The notes: a model not told the origin generated them from the sequence alone. Positions 9,730-19,678 are shown, counted from the stretch's first letter. The stretch is 64,000 nucleotides of DNA from Stenotrophomonas mori (GCF_023556335.1 NZ_JAIKTS010000001.1:434001-498000), one strand, 5' to 3'. Numbers and translations: made by a program.

Positions 9730-10956
9730 ATGTCCTCCGCCGCCCCCTCCGTCACCGTTTCCCCGCCTGCCGGGCGCCGCCCGCTGGCCGTGGGCGTGCT
9801 GGCCGCGATCAGCAGCTCGCACCTGGTCAACGACATGATGCAGTCGCTGATCCTGGCGCTGTATCCGATCTTCAAGGGCCAGTTCAACCTGAGCTTCGCC
9901 CAGATCGGCCTGATCACGCTGACCTACCAGCTCACCGCGTCGTTGTTCCAGCCGTTGATCGGCCTGCGTACCGACCGGCGGCCGGCACCGTATTCCCTGC
10001 CGATCGGCATGACCTCCACCCTGTGCGGCCTGCTGCTGCTGGCCTATGCGCCCAATTTCGGCACGGTGCTGGCCGCGGCGATGCTGGTCGGCATCGGCTC
10101 GGCCATCTTCCACCCGGAATCCTCGCGCATCGCCCGGCTTGCCTCGGGCGGCCGCCATGGGCTGTCGCAGTCGGTGTTCCAGCTGGGCGGCAACGCCGGC
10201 ACCGCCATCGGCCCGCTGCTGGCCGCGGCGGTGATCGCGCCCAATGGCCAGCGCAGCGTGGCCTGGTTCGGCGGTGCCGCATTGATCGGCATCTGCCTGT
10301 TGACCTATGTCGGGCGCTGGTACCAGCAGCACCTGCGCGCCAGCGCGGCGCGTCCGGCGCCGGTGGCGGCGGCGAACGAGGCGCGCTTGCCGCCGCGCAC
10401 CGTGGCCTGGGTGATCGTGGTGCTGCTGGTGCTGATCTTCAGCAAGTACTTCTACATCGCCGGCCTGAGCAGCTACTACACCTTCTACCTGATGCAGAAG
10501 TTCCAGGTGTCGGTGCAGAGCGCGCAGCTGCACCTGTTCGGCTTCCTCGCGGCCTCGGCGGCCGGCACCCTGATCGGCGGCCCGGTGGGCGACCGCATCG
10601 GCCGCAAGCCGGTGATCTGGGCCTCGATCCTGGGCGTGGCGCCGTTCGCGCTGATCCTGCCCTACGCCAACCTGGAATGGACCACGCTGTTGACCCTGAT
10701 CATCGGCTTCGTGCTGTCCTCGGCGTTCTCGGCGATCCTGGTGTATGCGCAGGAACTGATGCCGCACCGCATCGGCACCGTGTCCGGGCTGTTCTTCGGC
10801 TTCGCCTTCGGCATGGGCGGCCTGGGCGCGGCGGTGCTGGGCGTGCTGGCCGACCACACCAGCATCCTCTGGGTCTACAAGGTGATCTCGTTCCTGCCGT
10901 TGCTGGGCATGGTGGCGGCGTTCCTGCCGCGGTCGCCGGCCTCGCCGGGGAACTGA
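9730..10956 (+). CDS. MFS efflux transporter, fosmidomycin-resistance (Fsr) type
   Basis: A 408-residue, twelve-helix major facilitator. The N-terminal LAAISSSHLVNDMMQSL, the following LYPIFKGQFNLSFAQIGLI and the GIGSAIFHPESSRIARLAS loop are typical of the Fsr subfamily, which in E. coli exports fosmidomycin. Real substrates in this host may differ. A 36-residue, proline-containing polar region links the two halves near residues 197-216. It is divergent from an AraC regulator with overlapping control sequences, a usual arrangement for inducible efflux. Confidence 0.9.
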   Translation: MSSAAPSVTVSPPAGRRPLAVGVLAAISSSHLVNDMMQSLILALYPIFKGQFNLSFAQIGLITLTYQLTASLFQPLIGLRTDRRPAPYSLPIGMTSTLCGLLLLAYAPNFGTVLAAAMLVGIGSAIFHPESSRIARLASGGRHGLSQSVFQLGGNAGTAIGPLLAAAVIAPNGQRSVAWFGGAALIGICLLTYVGRWYQQHLRASAARPAPVAAANEARLPPRTVAWVIVVLLVLIFSKYFYIAGLSSYYTFYLMQKFQVSVQSAQLHLFGFLAASAAGTLIGGPVGDRIGRKPVIWASILGVAPFALILPYANLEWTTLLTLIIGFVLSSAFSAILVYAQELMPHRIGTVSGLFFGFAFGMGGLGAAVLGVLADHTSILWVYKVISFLPLLGMVAAFLPRSPASPGN

Positions 10957-11113
10957 GCCACGCCCGGCCGGGACACGGGCCCGCGCGCGCGGTCCGGGTC
11001 CAGCTGCTGGCACGCATGACCTTCGGCCTAGCCGGAGGCGGGGGCCATCGCCTACGCTCGGGGATTGGCCGCGCGCAGCCGCGGTGTTCCCTGTGTTGTC
11101 CCGGAGATTCCGC

Positions 11114-13201
11114 ATGACCCTTTCCCGATTCGTTCCGCTGTCCCTGACCGTCGCCATCGCCGCCTCGCTGGCGGCGTGCGGCAAGACCGAGGCCCCGGCC
11201 GCCGACGCGGCCCGGCCGGGGTTCGACCCGGCGCAGATCAAGACGCCGTCGGTGGCGTTCAACGCCGGCGACCTCGACCTGTCGGCATCGGCCTGCACGG
11301 ACCTGGACGCGTTCGTCAACGGCAACTGGCTCAAGGCCAACCCGGTGCCGGGCGACCAGACCACCTGGGGCAGCTTCGAGATCCTGCGCGAACGGTCGCT
11401 GGAAGTGCAGCGCGCGCTGGTCGAGCAGGCCGCGGCGGCCAGCGCCAAGGCCGGCACCGTGGAAGCGCAGATCGGCGACCTCTGGAAGAGCGGTTCGGAC
11501 GAGGCCGCCATCGAGGCGGCGGGCATCGCGCCGCTGCAGCCGGAGCTGGACCGGATCGCCGCGCTGGACGACGGCGCGGCCATCGCCGGCTACCTGCGCG
11601 AAGCCTATGCGCAGGGCCGGGGGTTCCTGTTCTCGCTGTACGCCAGCCCGGACTTCAAGGATTCGGCCAACGTCATCGCCTATGTCGGCCAGGGCGGCCT
11701 GGGCCTGCCGGAGAAGGGCTACTACTTTGATGATTCGCAGGCGGGGATCCGCGAGGCCTATGTCGGCTACATCGAGAAGCTGCTGGCGCTGTCCGGGATC
11801 GAGGCCGCGCAGGCCAAGGAGCAGGCCAGGGCGGTGATGGACTTCGAGACCCGCCTGGCCAAGGCCTCGCTGTCGCGCATCGAGCTGCGCGACCCGGCCA
11901 AGCGCTACAACCCGCTCAGCGCCGCCGACGCCGACAGGCAGACCCCGCACTTCAGCTGGACCGCGCTGTTCGACGCGCTGGAGGTGCCGGCCAAGGACAA
12001 GTTCTCGCTGGCGCAGCCGGGCTTCTTCGCCGAACTGGACACGATGCTCGCCGAGGTGCCGGCCACGACCTGGCAGGCCTACCTGCGCTTCCACACCGTG
12101 GACGGCGCGGCCCCGTACCTGAGCACGGCCTTCGAGCAGGCCAACTTCGACTTCTTCAGCAAGACCCTGCGCGGCCAGCAGGAGATGCAGCCCCGCTGGA
12201 AGCGGGTGCTGGAATCGGTGAACGGCGCGATGGGCGAGGCCCTGGGCCAGCTGTACGTGGACGCGGTGTTCCCGGCCGACTCGAAGGTGGCGATGGAACA
12301 CCTGGTGGAGAACCTGTCGGTGGCGCTGAAGGCGCGGCTGGAGGCGCTGCCGTGGATGGGCGAGGACACCAAGAAGAAGGCGCTGGAGAAGTGGGCCAGC
12401 TTCACCCCGAAGATCGGCTACCCGGACAGGTGGCGCGACTGGTCGGGCCTGGCCACCCGGAGCGACAGCTACCTGGGCAACATGCAGGCCGCGCGCGCGT
12501 TCAACTACCGCTACATGCTCGACAAGATCGGCAAGCCGGTGGACAAGACCGAATGGGGCATGACCCCGCAGACGGTCAACGCCTACTACAACGCGGCCAA
12601 GAACGAGATCGTGTTCCCGGCGGCGATCCTGCAGCCGCCGTTCTTCGACGCCAAGGCCGACCCGGCGCTGAACTACGGCGGCATCGGCGCGGTGATCGGC
12701 CACGAGATGATGCACGGCTATGACGACTCGGGCAGCCAGTTCGCCGCCAACGGCAACTTCGACAACTGGTGGACCGACGCCGACCGCAAGGCCTTCGACG
12801 CCCGCACCGACAAGCTGGTGGCGCAGTTCGACGGCTATGAATCGCTGCCGGGCGTCCATGTCAAGGGCCGGCTGACCCTGGGCGAGAACATCGGCGACCT
12901 CGGCGGCCTGACCGTGGCCTACGACGCGCTGCAGGTGGCGCTGGAGGAAGACCCGTCCCGCAACGTCGACATCGACGGCTACAGCCAGGACCAGCGCTTC
13001 TTCATGAACTGGGCCACGGTATGGCGCCGCAACTTCACCGAGGGCGAGCTGCGCGTGCGCCTGAACACCGATCCGCACGCGCCGGCCAACTTCCGCGCCA
13101 ACGGTGCGCCGTCGAACATGCCGTCCTTCGCCGCGGCGTTCCAGTGCAAGGCCGGCGACGCGATGGTGCGCGGCGACGACCAGCGGGTGGTCATCTGGTA
13201 A
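11114..13201 (+). CDS. M13 (neprilysin-like) zinc metallopeptidase lipoprotein
   Basis: A 695-residue gluzincin exported as a lipoprotein: lipobox LAAC with Cys22. The zinc site is H530-E-M-M-H534 with E591 in GENIGDLGG as third ligand. NAYYNAAKNEIVFPAAILQ just before it is the family substrate-binding segment. Length fits PepO-like M13 enzymes, which trim oligopeptides outside the cytoplasm. The ATG at 11114 gives a proper signal peptide; an in-frame start at 11084 would prepend ten residues of no merit. TACGCT at about 11052 may be its -10. It is monocistronic, with a clear terminator. Confidence 0.95.
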   Translation: MTLSRFVPLSLTVAIAASLAACGKTEAPAADAARPGFDPAQIKTPSVAFNAGDLDLSASACTDLDAFVNGNWLKANPVPGDQTTWGSFEILRERSLEVQRALVEQAAAASAKAGTVEAQIGDLWKSGSDEAAIEAAGIAPLQPELDRIAALDDGAAIAGYLREAYAQGRGFLFSLYASPDFKDSANVIAYVGQGGLGLPEKGYYFDDSQAGIREAYVGYIEKLLALSGIEAAQAKEQARAVMDFETRLAKASLSRIELRDPAKRYNPLSAADADRQTPHFSWTALFDALEVPAKDKFSLAQPGFFAELDTMLAEVPATTWQAYLRFHTVDGAAPYLSTAFEQANFDFFSKTLRGQQEMQPRWKRVLESVNGAMGEALGQLYVDAVFPADSKVAMEHLVENLSVALKARLEALPWMGEDTKKKALEKWASFTPKIGYPDRWRDWSGLATRSDSYLGNMQAARAFNYRYMLDKIGKPVDKTEWGMTPQTVNAYYNAAKNEIVFPAAILQPPFFDAKADPALNYGGIGAVIGHEMMHGYDDSGSQFAANGNFDNWWTDADRKAFDARTDKLVAQFDGYESLPGVHVKGRLTLGENIGDLGGLTVAYDALQVALEEDPSRNVDIDGYSQDQRFFMNWATVWRRNFTEGELRVRLNTDPHAPANFRANGAPSNMPSFAAAFQCKAGDAMVRGDDQRVVIW

Positions 13202-13228
13202 GCCGCGCCGGCGTCTGAGCCGTACCAG

Positions 13229-13256
13229 GAAGGGCCCGGCAACGCCGGGCCCTTCC
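13229..13256 (+). terminator. Terminator of the M13 peptidase gene
   Basis: GAAGGGCCCGGC pairs with GCCGGGCCCTTC over a 4-nt loop, 27 nt after the stop codon. The downstream T run is short. Confidence 0.8.
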
Positions 13257-13361
13257 GTCTGCGGGTGGTGCCCTGCGGGCGGCGGCCACGCCGCGCGCAC
13301 GGACGTGGTATTGATCGGGGCGCCGCGACGTGCGGCAGGTCATCGATCACGAGGAGATTGC

Positions 13362-14861
13362 ATGGTGCCGGGCGCCGACGAGCCGCACGCGTTGCTGCAG
13401 CTGGGAATCACCGCGGTCACCTTCGCGGCGCACCTGGCGGTCGCCGCCCGCGCGTTGACCCGCCCCAACCGCACGCCGGCCTCGCGGGCCGCGTGGGTGG
13501 CGGTGATCATGCTCGCGCCGTTGCTGGGCATGGTGGCCTACCTGTTGCTGGGCGAGACGTCCATCGGCCGCGCGCGCTTCCGGCGCGTGGAACAGGCCCT
13601 GCGGCGGATGAGCGCCGCGGCCGCGGCGGCACCGGCGACGGCACTGGCCGGCGTGCCCGAGCGCGCCCTGCCGGTGCTGGGACTGGCCGGGACGGTCAAC
13701 GGCCTGCCGGCGCTGGGCGGCAACCGGATAGTGCTGCTCGGCGACGAGGACAGCCGGGCCGACGCGCCGGAGCGCGATTGCCGGGCCGCGCTGGACACCC
13801 TGGTGGCCGACATCGAGCAGGCCCGCGAGAGCGTGCACATCGCCTTCTACATCTGGCTGGACGATACCGCGGGCGGCCGCGTGGCCGATGCGGTGGCGGC
13901 GGCGGCACGGCGTGGCGTGGCGTGCCGGGTGATGGTCGATGCGCTGGGGTCGCGCGGATTCGTCGGTGGCCGGCGCTGGAAGCAGCTGGCGGCGGCGGGC
14001 GTGAAGCAGCTGAGGACGCTGGACGACATCAACCGCCTGCAGCACATCGCGTTCAGCCGCATGGACCTGCGCGACCACCGCAAGATCGTGGTGATCGACA
14101 ACCGCATCGCCTACTGCGGCAGCCAGAACTGCGCCGATCCGGAGTTCCGCGTCAAAGCCGCGCATGCGCCGTGGATCGACCTGCTGCTGCGCTGCGAAGG
14201 GCCGGTGGTGGCGCAGTTCCAGTTCCTGTTCCTCAGCGGCTGGATCCCCAGCAGCGGCGAGGGCGGGCTGGAGGACTACCCGTTCGCGGCGGCACCGGCC
14301 GCGGCCGCCGGCGGCTGTGTCGCCCTGGCATTCCAGACCGGCCCGATCGCCCGGCACAACGCCATGGCCGACACCTTCGTGGCCTGCATCTACGCGGCCC
14401 GGCGCGAACTGGTGATCACCACCCCGTACTTCGTGCCGGACGAATCGATCCTGCGCGCGATCTGCGCGGCGCCGCGGCGCGGGGTGACGACCCGGCTGGT
14501 CCTGCCACGCCGCAACGACTCCTGGCTGGTCGGGCAGGCCAGCCGCAGCACCTACGCCGACCTCCTGCAGTGCGGCGTGGAGGTGTACGAATACCCGTTG
14601 GGCCTGCTGCACGCCAAGTCGATGACCGTCGATGGCGAGCTCAGCCTGGTGGGCTCGGCCAACATCGACCGCCGCAGCCTGGAGCTGAACTTCGAGAACA
14701 GCCTGCTGATCGCGGACCGCACGGTGACCGCGGCGATCCGCCGGCGGCAGGAAAAGTACCTGTCGGTGTCCACGCAGGTGACGCGCACCCAGGTCGCGGC
14801 CTGGTCCCTCGTCACCCGGTTGGTGCAGAACGCGGTGGCGATGATGTCGCCGGTGCTCTGA
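13362..14861 (+). CDS. cls: Cardiolipin synthase (phospholipase D family)
   Basis: A 499-residue membrane-bound enzyme that condenses phosphatidylglycerol into cardiolipin. Two N-terminal helices (about residues 8-26 and 44-62) anchor it. Two HKD motifs follow: H239-R-K-IVVID and H417-A-K-SMTVD, each with the trailing GSxN segment. The start ATG follows GAGGAG at 13351-13356. Length and the two-helix anchor match ClsA rather than soluble ClsB/ClsC. It stands alone between two terminators and the convergent HD-GYP gene. Confidence 0.93.
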   Translation: MVPGADEPHALLQLGITAVTFAAHLAVAARALTRPNRTPASRAAWVAVIMLAPLLGMVAYLLLGETSIGRARFRRVEQALRRMSAAAAAAPATALAGVPERALPVLGLAGTVNGLPALGGNRIVLLGDEDSRADAPERDCRAALDTLVADIEQARESVHIAFYIWLDDTAGGRVADAVAAAARRGVACRVMVDALGSRGFVGGRRWKQLAAAGVKQLRTLDDINRLQHIAFSRMDLRDHRKIVVIDNRIAYCGSQNCADPEFRVKAAHAPWIDLLLRCEGPVVAQFQFLFLSGWIPSSGEGGLEDYPFAAAPAAAAGGCVALAFQTGPIARHNAMADTFVACIYAARRELVITTPYFVPDESILRAICAAPRRGVTTRLVLPRRNDSWLVGQASRSTYADLLQCGVEVYEYPLGLLHAKSMTVDGELSLVGSANIDRRSLELNFENSLLIADRTVTAAIRRRQEKYLSVSTQVTRTQVAAWSLVTRLVQNAVAMMSPVL

Positions 14862-14879
14862 GGCCGGCGCCGCCGGGCG

Positions 14880-15509
14880 TCAGCCGGCGATCTCGGCGTG
14901 CTCGCGCAGCAGGCCCTGGAATTCACCGAACAGGCGGCGGTCGATCAGCCGGTCCTGCTCCCGGGACAGGATCGCGAGCGCGTCTTCCGAGCGCATCGGG
15001 CCGCGGTAGGGGCGCACCGAGGTCATCGCGTCGTAGCCGTCGGCGATGGTGAGGATGCGTGCCTCCAGCGGGATTTCCTCGCGCTGCAGGCCGTGCGGAT
15101 AACCGCTGCCGTCCCAGGCCTCGTGGTGGTGCAGGATCAGTTTGGCGACCGCGGCCGCGTCGCTGCGCCCGGTGGCGGTGAACAGCCGCGCGCCGCGTTC
15201 GGGATGGGAGCGCATGGTTTCCATGCGCGCCTCGTCCAGGCGCCCGGGATGCAGCAGCACGTCGTCGCGGATGCCGATCTTGCCGACGTCGTGGAAGCGC
15301 GCGGCCAGCACCAGGTGCCCCAGGCGGGTATCGGACAGGCCGCAGTGGCGGCCCAGCGCCTCGGCGAGCTGCGACACGCGGTCGCAATGCTGGTCGGTGT
15401 AGCGGTCGCGCTCGTCCAGCGCGGCGGCAAGCACGGCGATGCCGCAGGTGGCGTGGTCCGGCGACAGGGGCAGGCCCGGGGATTCAGGGATCGGAAGCAT
15501 TGGGCCCAT
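14880..15509 (-). CDS. Stand-alone HD-GYP domain protein
   Basis: A 209-residue protein made almost wholly of one HD-GYP domain, the class of c-di-GMP phosphodiesterase first worked out in Xanthomonas RpfG. H73-D74 (RFHDVGKIGI), HHHEAWDG (127-134) and G136-Y137-P138 are all present, as is IADGYDAMTSVRPYR. No receiver or sensory domain is attached, so control must come from a partner or from expression. ATG 15509 is preferred; ATG 15500 three codons on is equally possible, as neither has a strong ribosome site. It lies 87 bp downstream of nothing obvious and is convergent with cls. Confidence 0.88.
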   Translation of the reverse strand: MGPMLPIPESPGLPLSPDHATCGIAVLAAALDERDRYTDQHCDRVSQLAEALGRHCGLSDTRLGHLVLAARFHDVGKIGIRDDVLLHPGRLDEARMETMRSHPERGARLFTATGRSDAAAVAKLILHHHEAWDGSGYPHGLQREEIPLEARILTIADGYDAMTSVRPYRGPMRSEDALAILSREQDRLIDRRLFGEFQGLLREHAEIAG

Positions 15510-15596
15510 GCCGTGGGGGAGACGGCCGGAACATGGCAAAGGAGGCGCTATTCTCCCTGTCGCCCGGGCTCCAGGCAATGGCGCCCGGGCGGCGGC

Positions 15597-18500
15597 TCAG
15601 GCCGCCGGGTGCAGGGTGGTCAGCAGCGCGCGCGCGGCATTGAAGCGGTCCGCGCCCTCGGGCAGCGGGTGCTTGACCCGCAGCTTGTCGGGGCCGTCCA
15701 TCTGGTAGAGCCGGGGCTGCTTCTGGATCAGCTGAATCACCGCCATGGGGTCGATCCGCGGCTGCGCTTCGAACACGATGCGGCCGCCGTTCTCGCCCAG
15801 GTCCAGCTTGCGGATGCCCAGCGCCCCGGCCTGCAGCTTGAGTTCGGCGATGGCGAACAGGTGCTTGACCGCATCGGGCAGCAGGCCGAAGCGGTCGATC
15901 ATCTCCACCTGCAGCTCGCGCAGGATGCCGCTGTCGCGCGCCGAACTGATGCGCTTGTACAGGGTCAGGCGGGTATGCACGTCGGGCAGGTAGTCGTCGG
16001 GGATCAGCGCCGGCACGTGCAGTTCGACCTCGGCGCCGCGCGCTTCCTCGCCCGCGTCCAGGTCGGGCAGCTTGCCGGACTTGATCGAGCGCACCGCGCG
16101 TTCCAGCAGCTCGGTGTACAGGCTGAAGCCGACCTCGGCCATCTGCCCGCTCTGGTCCTCGCCCAGCAGCTCGCCGGCGCCGCGGATCTCCAGGTCGTGG
16201 GTGGCCAGGGTGAAGCCGGCGCCGAGCTCGTCCATCGAGGCGATGGCCTCCAGGCGCTTGCGCGCGTCGGCGGTCATTGCGCGCTTGTCCGGCACCAGCA
16301 GGTAGGCATAGGCGCGGTGGTGCGAGCGCCCGACCCGGCCGCGCAGCTGGTGCAGCTGCGCCAGGCCGAAGCGGTCGGCACGGTTGATGATGATGGTGTT
16401 GGCGTTGGGGATGTCGATGCCCGATTCGATGATGGTGCTGGCCAGCAGCACGTTGAAGCGCTGCTTCTGGAAATCCAGCATCACCTTCTCCAGCTCGCGC
16501 TCGGGCATCTGCCCGTGGGCCATGCCGATGCGTGCCTCGGGCACCAGCTCGGACAGCTCGCGCTGCATGCGGCCCATGCTTTCCACGTCGTTGTGCAGGA
16601 AGTACAGCTGGCCGCCGCGGGCCAGCTCGCGCTGGAAGGCCTCGCGCAGCTGCGCGTTGTCCCAGGCGGTGATGAAGGTCTGCACCGCCAGCCGGTTCGG
16701 CGGCGGCGTGGCGATGATCGACAGGTCGCGCAGCCCGGCCATGGCCATGTTGAGCGTGCGCGGAATCGGCGTGGCGGTGAGCGTGAGCAGGTGCACGTTG
16801 GCGCGCAGCGCCTTGAGGGCCTCCTTCTGGCGCACGCCGAAGCGCTGTTCCTCGTCGACGATCACCAGGCCGAGGTCCTTGAACTTCACGTCCGGCTGCA
16901 GCAGCCGATGGGTGCCGACGATCACGTCGATCCCGCCGGCGGCCACGCGGTCCAGCTCGGCCTTGATCTCCTTGCTGCTCTTGAAGCGCGACAGTACCTC
17001 GACCTTGAGCGGATAGTCGGCGAAGCGGTCGCGGAAGCTGCGGTAGTGCTGCTCGGCCAGCAGCGTGGTCGGCACCAGCACCGCCACCTGCTTGCCGCCG
17101 CTGGCGGCGGCGAAGGCGGCGCGCACGGCGACTTCGGTCTTGCCGAAGCCGACGTCGCCGCAGACCACGCGGTCCATCGGCTGGCTGGACTGCAGGTCGC
17201 GCAGGGTGGCCTCGATCGCGGCCAGCTGGTCCGGGGTCTCCTCGAACGGGAAGCCGGCGGCGAACGGTTCGTACAGGGCACGGTCGATGTCCAGCGCGAG
17301 GCCGGCACGGGCCTGGCGGCGGGCCTGGATCTCCAGCAGTTCGGCAGCGACGTCGCGGACCTTCTCGGCGGCCTTGCGCTTGGCCTTGCTCCACTGCTCG
17401 CCGCCCAGCGAGTGCAGCGGCGCGGTGTCCGGCGAGGCGCCGGAATAGCGGTTGATCAGGTGCAGCTGCGCGACCGGCACATACAGCCGGTCGCCCTTGG
17501 CGTACTCGATCTCGAGGAACTCGCCGGGCATGCCGCCGACATCCATCGCCACCAGGCCGCGGTAGCGGCCGACGCCGTGGTCCTCGTGGACGATGGGCGC
17601 GCCCTCGGTCAGCTCGCCGAGATCGCGGATGATCGCCTCGGGCTCGCGCCCGGCGCGGCGCGCGCGGCGCGGATGCCCGGCGCGTTCGGGGAACAGCTGG
17701 CGCTCGGTGAGGACCGCCAGCGGCGGCTCGGCCAGGGCGAAGCCGTCGTCCAGCGGCGCCACGGTGATCGCGAAGCGCGGTGCGTCGTCGGCCAGGAACG
17801 CCGGCAACCCGGGCACCACCGGCGGGCGCAGGCCGGCGGCCTGCAGCACTTCCAGCAGCGCCTCGCGACGGCCCGGTGAATCGGCGGCGACCAGCACGCG
17901 CCCGGGATAGTGCTCGAGGAAGGAGGTCAGCGCCTGCGCGGCCGGCGCGTCCCGGGTGGCCACCGGCAACGGCGGCAGCGGCTGGTCGCCCAGCGCCTGC
18001 GCCTCGGCGATGCGCGGATGGTCGGCCGGCCACACGTCCACCCGCGGCTGCTTGTTGAACTGCTCGCGCAGGCTGTCCGGGGACTGGTAGATCTCCTCGG
18101 GCGGCAGCAGGGGCCGCTCGATGTCGTGGCGGCGCTGTTCGTAGCGGCTGCCGGCCTGGGCCCAGAAGGCCTCGGCGGCCTCGGACACGCCGCTGGCCAC
18201 CACCGTCAGGAAGCCTTCAGGCAGGTAGTCGAACAGGGTGGCGGTCCGCTCGAAGAACAGCGGCATGAAGTACTCGATGCCGGCCGGCAGCACGCCCGAC
18301 TTCAGGTCCTGGTACAGCGGGCTGCGGCGGGTATCCACGTCGAAGCGTTCGCGCAGCGTGGCCAGCACCTTGGCAAGGCTGGCCTCATCCATCGGTACCT
18401 CGCGGCCGGGCAGCATCCGCACCGCGGCGACCTTGTCCAGCGAGCGCTGCGACTCGGGGTCGAATTCGCGGATCGAATCGATGTCGGTATCCAGCAGCTC

Positions 18501-19070
18501 GATCCGCAGCGGTGCGCCGGCGCCCATCGGGTACACGTCCAGCAAACCGCCGCGCACGGCGAAGTCGCCCGGGTCCATCACCTGCGGCACGTTGCGGTAG
18601 CCGGCGCTTTCCAGCCGGCGCTTCTCCGCGTCCAGGTCCAGCCGCTGGCCGACCGCCAGGTCGAAGCTGCCGCCGACGATGAAACTCAGCGGCGCCAGCC
18701 GCTGCAGCAGCGTCTGCACCGGCACCACCACGATGCCGGCGTCCAGGGTGGGCAGCCGGTGCAGGGCCGCCAGCCGCTGCGAAAGGATGTCCGGGTGCGG
18801 GCTGAACTGGTCGTAGGGCAGGGTTTCCCAGTCGGGAAACGGCACCACCGGCAAGGCGCCTGCGGCGTCGCCCAGCAGGGTCTGCAGGTCGGCGACGGCC
18901 TGGTGCGCGCTGTGGTTGTCGCGGGCGACCAGCAGCAGCGGGCGGCCATGGGCCTGCGCGGCGCGGGCCACGTGCCAGGCCAGCGCGCTGCTGGAAACCG
19001 GGGCGCGCCACCAGGCGCGGAGCTGGCCCGCGCGGGGCAGCGGCGGAGTGGGAAAGTGGGGTGCGGACAT
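15597..19070 (-). CDS. mfd: Transcription-repair coupling factor
   Basis: A 1157-residue superfamily 2 translocase that removes RNA polymerase stalled at lesions and recruits UvrA. In order it has the UvrB-like N-terminal homology region, the RNA-polymerase interaction domain (EDHGVGRYRGL near 495), and the helicase core. The core has Walker A GDVGFGKT near 635, DEEQ box near 738 and TATPIPRT near 762. A C-terminal TRCF domain closes the protein. Length is normal. Its start lies only nine bases after a TAAAAT box, so the message may be leaderless. Confidence 0.97.
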   Translation of the reverse strand: MSAPHFPTPPLPRAGQLRAWWRAPVSSSALAWHVARAAQAHGRPLLLVARDNHSAHQAVADLQTLLGDAAGALPVVPFPDWETLPYDQFSPHPDILSQRLAALHRLPTLDAGIVVVPVQTLLQRLAPLSFIVGGSFDLAVGQRLDLDAEKRRLESAGYRNVPQVMDPGDFAVRGGLLDVYPMGAGAPLRIELLDTDIDSIREFDPESQRSLDKVAAVRMLPGREVPMDEASLAKVLATLRERFDVDTRRSPLYQDLKSGVLPAGIEYFMPLFFERTATLFDYLPEGFLTVVASGVSEAAEAFWAQAGSRYEQRRHDIERPLLPPEEIYQSPDSLREQFNKQPRVDVWPADHPRIAEAQALGDQPLPPLPVATRDAPAAQALTSFLEHYPGRVLVAADSPGRREALLEVLQAAGLRPPVVPGLPAFLADDAPRFAITVAPLDDGFALAEPPLAVLTERQLFPERAGHPRRARRAGREPEAIIRDLGELTEGAPIVHEDHGVGRYRGLVAMDVGGMPGEFLEIEYAKGDRLYVPVAQLHLINRYSGASPDTAPLHSLGGEQWSKAKRKAAEKVRDVAAELLEIQARRQARAGLALDIDRALYEPFAAGFPFEETPDQLAAIEATLRDLQSSQPMDRVVCGDVGFGKTEVAVRAAFAAASGGKQVAVLVPTTLLAEQHYRSFRDRFADYPLKVEVLSRFKSSKEIKAELDRVAAGGIDVIVGTHRLLQPDVKFKDLGLVIVDEEQRFGVRQKEALKALRANVHLLTLTATPIPRTLNMAMAGLRDLSIIATPPPNRLAVQTFITAWDNAQLREAFQRELARGGQLYFLHNDVESMGRMQRELSELVPEARIGMAHGQMPERELEKVMLDFQKQRFNVLLASTIIESGIDIPNANTIIINRADRFGLAQLHQLRGRVGRSHHRAYAYLLVPDKRAMTADARKRLEAIASMDELGAGFTLATHDLEIRGAGELLGEDQSGQMAEVGFSLYTELLERAVRSIKSGKLPDLDAGEEARGAEVELHVPALIPDDYLPDVHTRLTLYKRISSARDSGILRELQVEMIDRFGLLPDAVKHLFAIAELKLQAGALGIRKLDLGENGGRIVFEAQPRIDPMAVIQLIQKQPRLYQMDGPDKLRVKHPLPEGADRFNAARALLTTLHPAA

Positions 19071-19079
19071 GGACCGGCG

Positions 19080-19085
19080 ATTTTA
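19080..19085 (-). promoter_or_regulatory. -10 box of mfd, nearly leaderless
   Basis: TAAAAT on the reverse strand (within GATAAAAT) ends nine bases before the mfd ATG. A start point about seven bases downstream would leave a leader of two or three bases. No ribosome site is present. Confidence 0.5.
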
Positions 19086-19132
19086 TCAGACCCCGGCGCG
19101 CGGTCCGGAGCGGACGCGCGCCGGCGCCGGGA

Positions 19133-19678
19133 TCAGCCGGCCAGGTCCAGTTCCATGCGCACCAGGCCGGGGGCGCCGGTGGGGTGCGGCACCTGCTTGA
19201 AACCGAGCGATGCGGCCAGTTGCAGCATCGGCTCGTTGTCCTGGGCGATATCGCCGTACAGCCGGTCCAGGAACTTGCCGCGGGCCCATTTCACCAGCTT
19301 GCGCATCAGCTGCCGCCCCAGCCCCTGGCCGGCGAGGAAGCGGCTGACCAGGATGGCGTACTCGGCGTCGCGGGTGCCGGGGATGACCGTGGCCCGCGCC
19401 ACGGCGCCGACCAGCGCTTCGCCGGGAGGCAGCGGCTCGGCCGCGACCAGTGCGATCTCGGTCTTCGGGTTGGGGTGGGTCAGGCGCTGGGCGGTCTCGT
19501 CGGACAGCACGTCCACCGCCTGAAGGAAGCGGTCGCGGACTTCCTCCGGACCGAACAGTGCGAAGGCTCCCTGCAGCGGAGCCCCGTCTTCGGGGCGGAT
19601 CGGGCGGATGAGCAGCTCGCGGCCGCTGGGCGCCTTGAAGTTTTCATGCCACGGGGGCATGCGGTTGCGGGTAGCCAT
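19133..19678 (-). CDS. GNAT family N-acetyltransferase
   Basis: A 181-residue single-domain acetyltransferase. LLIRPIRPEDGAPL opens the fold near residue 23. The acetyl-CoA pyrophosphate loop is in FLAGQGLGRQLMRKLVKWA (about 114-132), and AASLGFKQV is the usual C-terminal helix. The domain resembles the C-terminal acetyltransferase of protein-lysine acetylases of the Pat type but stands alone, so the substrate is unknown. The ATG at 19678 follows TGGAGGAA; an in-frame extension to 19750 lacks support. Confidence 0.88.
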   Translation of the reverse strand: MATRNRMPPWHENFKAPSGRELLIRPIRPEDGAPLQGAFALFGPEEVRDRFLQAVDVLSDETAQRLTHPNPKTEIALVAAEPLPPGEALVGAVARATVIPGTRDAEYAILVSRFLAGQGLGRQLMRKLVKWARGKFLDRLYGDIAQDNEPMLQLAASLGFKQVPHPTGAPGLVRMELDLAG

